From Nocardioides sp. (GTDB lineage Bacteria; Actinomycetota; Actinomycetes; Propionibacteriales; Nocardioidaceae), in assembly GCA_025965295.1 (NCBI GenBank), contig JAOPXF010000045.1, forward strand, positions 1 through 6,384: 6,384 nt of DNA, read 5' to 3'. The notes below the pieces were generated by a model that saw nothing but the letters and a program-made list of their open reading frames with translations, did no database searches and was not told the origin of the DNA. Positions 5,548-6,384 of this stretch are shown here, piece by piece (within the stretch, counting starts at the first letter, position 1; every line of letters starts with the position of its first letter). The translations under genes and the position numbers were made by a program.

Positions 5548-6384
5548 TACTCGCATCGTGGTCGGTGCCGGATCCATGTCGGTGGTGGTGCCCCGGGTTT
5601 GGGTGGTGGGAGGAACTCGGGGAGCTGGTCGTGGGGGTTGAGACGTACTTCCCAGGGGGTGTGGTGGATGAGGCGGTGGTGGTGCCCACACAACAGGACC
5701 AGGTTGTCCAGTGCGGTGGGGCCGTGGTGGAGCCAGTGGATGATGTGGTGGGCATGACCCATCACCGGGGGCCTGGTGCAGCCCGGGAACGCACACTGGG
5801 TGTCCCTGCACACCAGGGCGCGCCACAGGGCGGGGGTCACGAGGCGGTGGGTGCGCCCGACGTCGAGGACCTCACCAGTGGTGCCGAGCACGACGGGGAT
5901 GATGTCGGCATCGCACGCCAATCGCCGGATCACGGAGGGTGTCAGGTCGAGGCCGTCCTCGGTCAGGCTGCTGCTGGCGCCGAGGGTGGCCCAGTCGATC
6001 TGACCTCTGAGCACGTCGAGGCTGGTGGTCACGCTGACCCGGGGGCGGGCGCCGTGACAGTCCGGGGCGGCCTGGGTGGTGAGTGAGTGCTGGGCGATGC
6101 CGATGAGGGCGTCCCACAACCGGGCGCCGTGGTCACGGGGGTCCGTCTCGTCGTCTTCGCAGGTGTCGGGGTCGGTCGCCGGTGCCGGGGTGGTCAGCGG
6201 CAACAGTGCTGCCTTCAACGTGGCGGCGTCCTCGACGGTGCCGCGGCCGCGGAGGCGGACGCCGCCGGCACCGTCCTCGGTGATCGCGAGGAACCGACCC
6301 AGGTGCGCGGCACGGGCTTCGCGGTCGGCGGCCTTCTCGGCCTCCCGCTCGGATCGTTCGGGGTCGGCGACCTCGAGCAGGTGC
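5547..6384 (-). CDS. DUF222 / HNH endonuclease domain protein (13E12 repeat family), C-terminal part
   Basis: The frame is open from the right edge (first full codon 6383-6381) to TAG at 5549-5547, giving 278 residues of the C-terminal portion; the start is outside the window. It begins HLLEVADPERSEREAEKAADR and passes through LGRFLAITEDGAGGVRLRG and a linker rich in P, D and E, as in DUF222 proteins. The HNH domain follows: CAFPGC (zinc-type Cys pair), GHAHHIIHW, then ALDNLVLLCGHHHRLIHH. The His-Asn-His set and Cys ligands appear intact, so a metal-dependent nuclease fold is likely, though the biological role of this multi-copy actinobacterial family is poorly defined. The tail is proline-rich. 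It is convergent with selB and shows no functional link to Sec. A TTG at 6218-6216 is internal and not a credible start, because family sequence continues upstream. Family call is firm; function is uncertain. Confidence 0.9.
   Translation of the reverse strand, partial: HLLEVADPERSEREAEKAADREARAAHLGRFLAITEDGAGGVRLRGRGTVEDAATLKAALLPLTTPAPATDPDTCEDDETDPRDHGARLWDALIGIAQHSLTTQAAPDCHGARPRVSVTTSLDVLRGQIDWATLGASSSLTEDGLDLTPSVIRRLACDADIIPVVLGTTGEVLDVGRTHRLVTPALWRALVCRDTQCAFPGCTRPPVMGHAHHIIHWLHHGPTALDNLVLLCGHHHRLIHHTPWEVRLNPHDQLPEFLPPPKPGAPPPTWIRHRPRCE

Noticed and set aside
1..6384. CRISPR array or tandem repeats
   Set aside because: No regularly spaced direct repeats were seen anywhere in the window.

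Overview
The window is from a high-GC actinobacterium. The GC-rich codons, the GTG start of selA and the DUF222/HNH (13E12-type) gene at the right edge all fit this. A Nocardioides-like organism is my guess, not something the sequence proves. Almost the whole window is a compact selenocysteine (Sec) island: all four bacterial Sec components plus one selenoprotein client.

Layout. Positions 1-714 (minus) hold the N-terminal part of a formate dehydrogenase alpha subunit. It has an in-frame UGA Sec codon (125-127), a textbook-looking SECIS hairpin 11 nt downstream of it (95-113), and an apparent one-base frameshift just before the Sec codon (about 155-156). Positions 774-1790 (minus) are selD, selenophosphate synthetase. 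Positions 1791-1862 are a short divergent promoter region. Positions 1863-1957 (plus) are selC, tRNA-Sec with anticodon UCA. Positions 2011-3327 (plus) are selA, and 3327-5075 (plus) are selB, which overlaps selA by one base. Positions 5076-5546 have no recognisable gene but contain hairpins and palindromes. Positions 5547-6384 (minus, cut by the window edge) are a DUF222/HNH endonuclease-like gene.

How they work together. SelD makes selenophosphate. SelA converts Ser-tRNA-Sec, the selC product, to Sec-tRNA-Sec. SelB carries it to the ribosome and uses its C-terminal winged helices to recognise the SECIS hairpin, so UGA is read as Sec in formate dehydrogenase. selD and fdh lie on the left arm and selC-selA-selB on the right arm, diverging from about 72 bp in which both sides carry the same GGCCTAGnnT box close to the expected transcript start.

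The system is known biology. The points worth a second look are the frameshift in the client gene, the bulge-less SECIS stem, the 7/6-versus-8/5 ambiguity in tRNA-Sec, and the mirrored promoter boxes.
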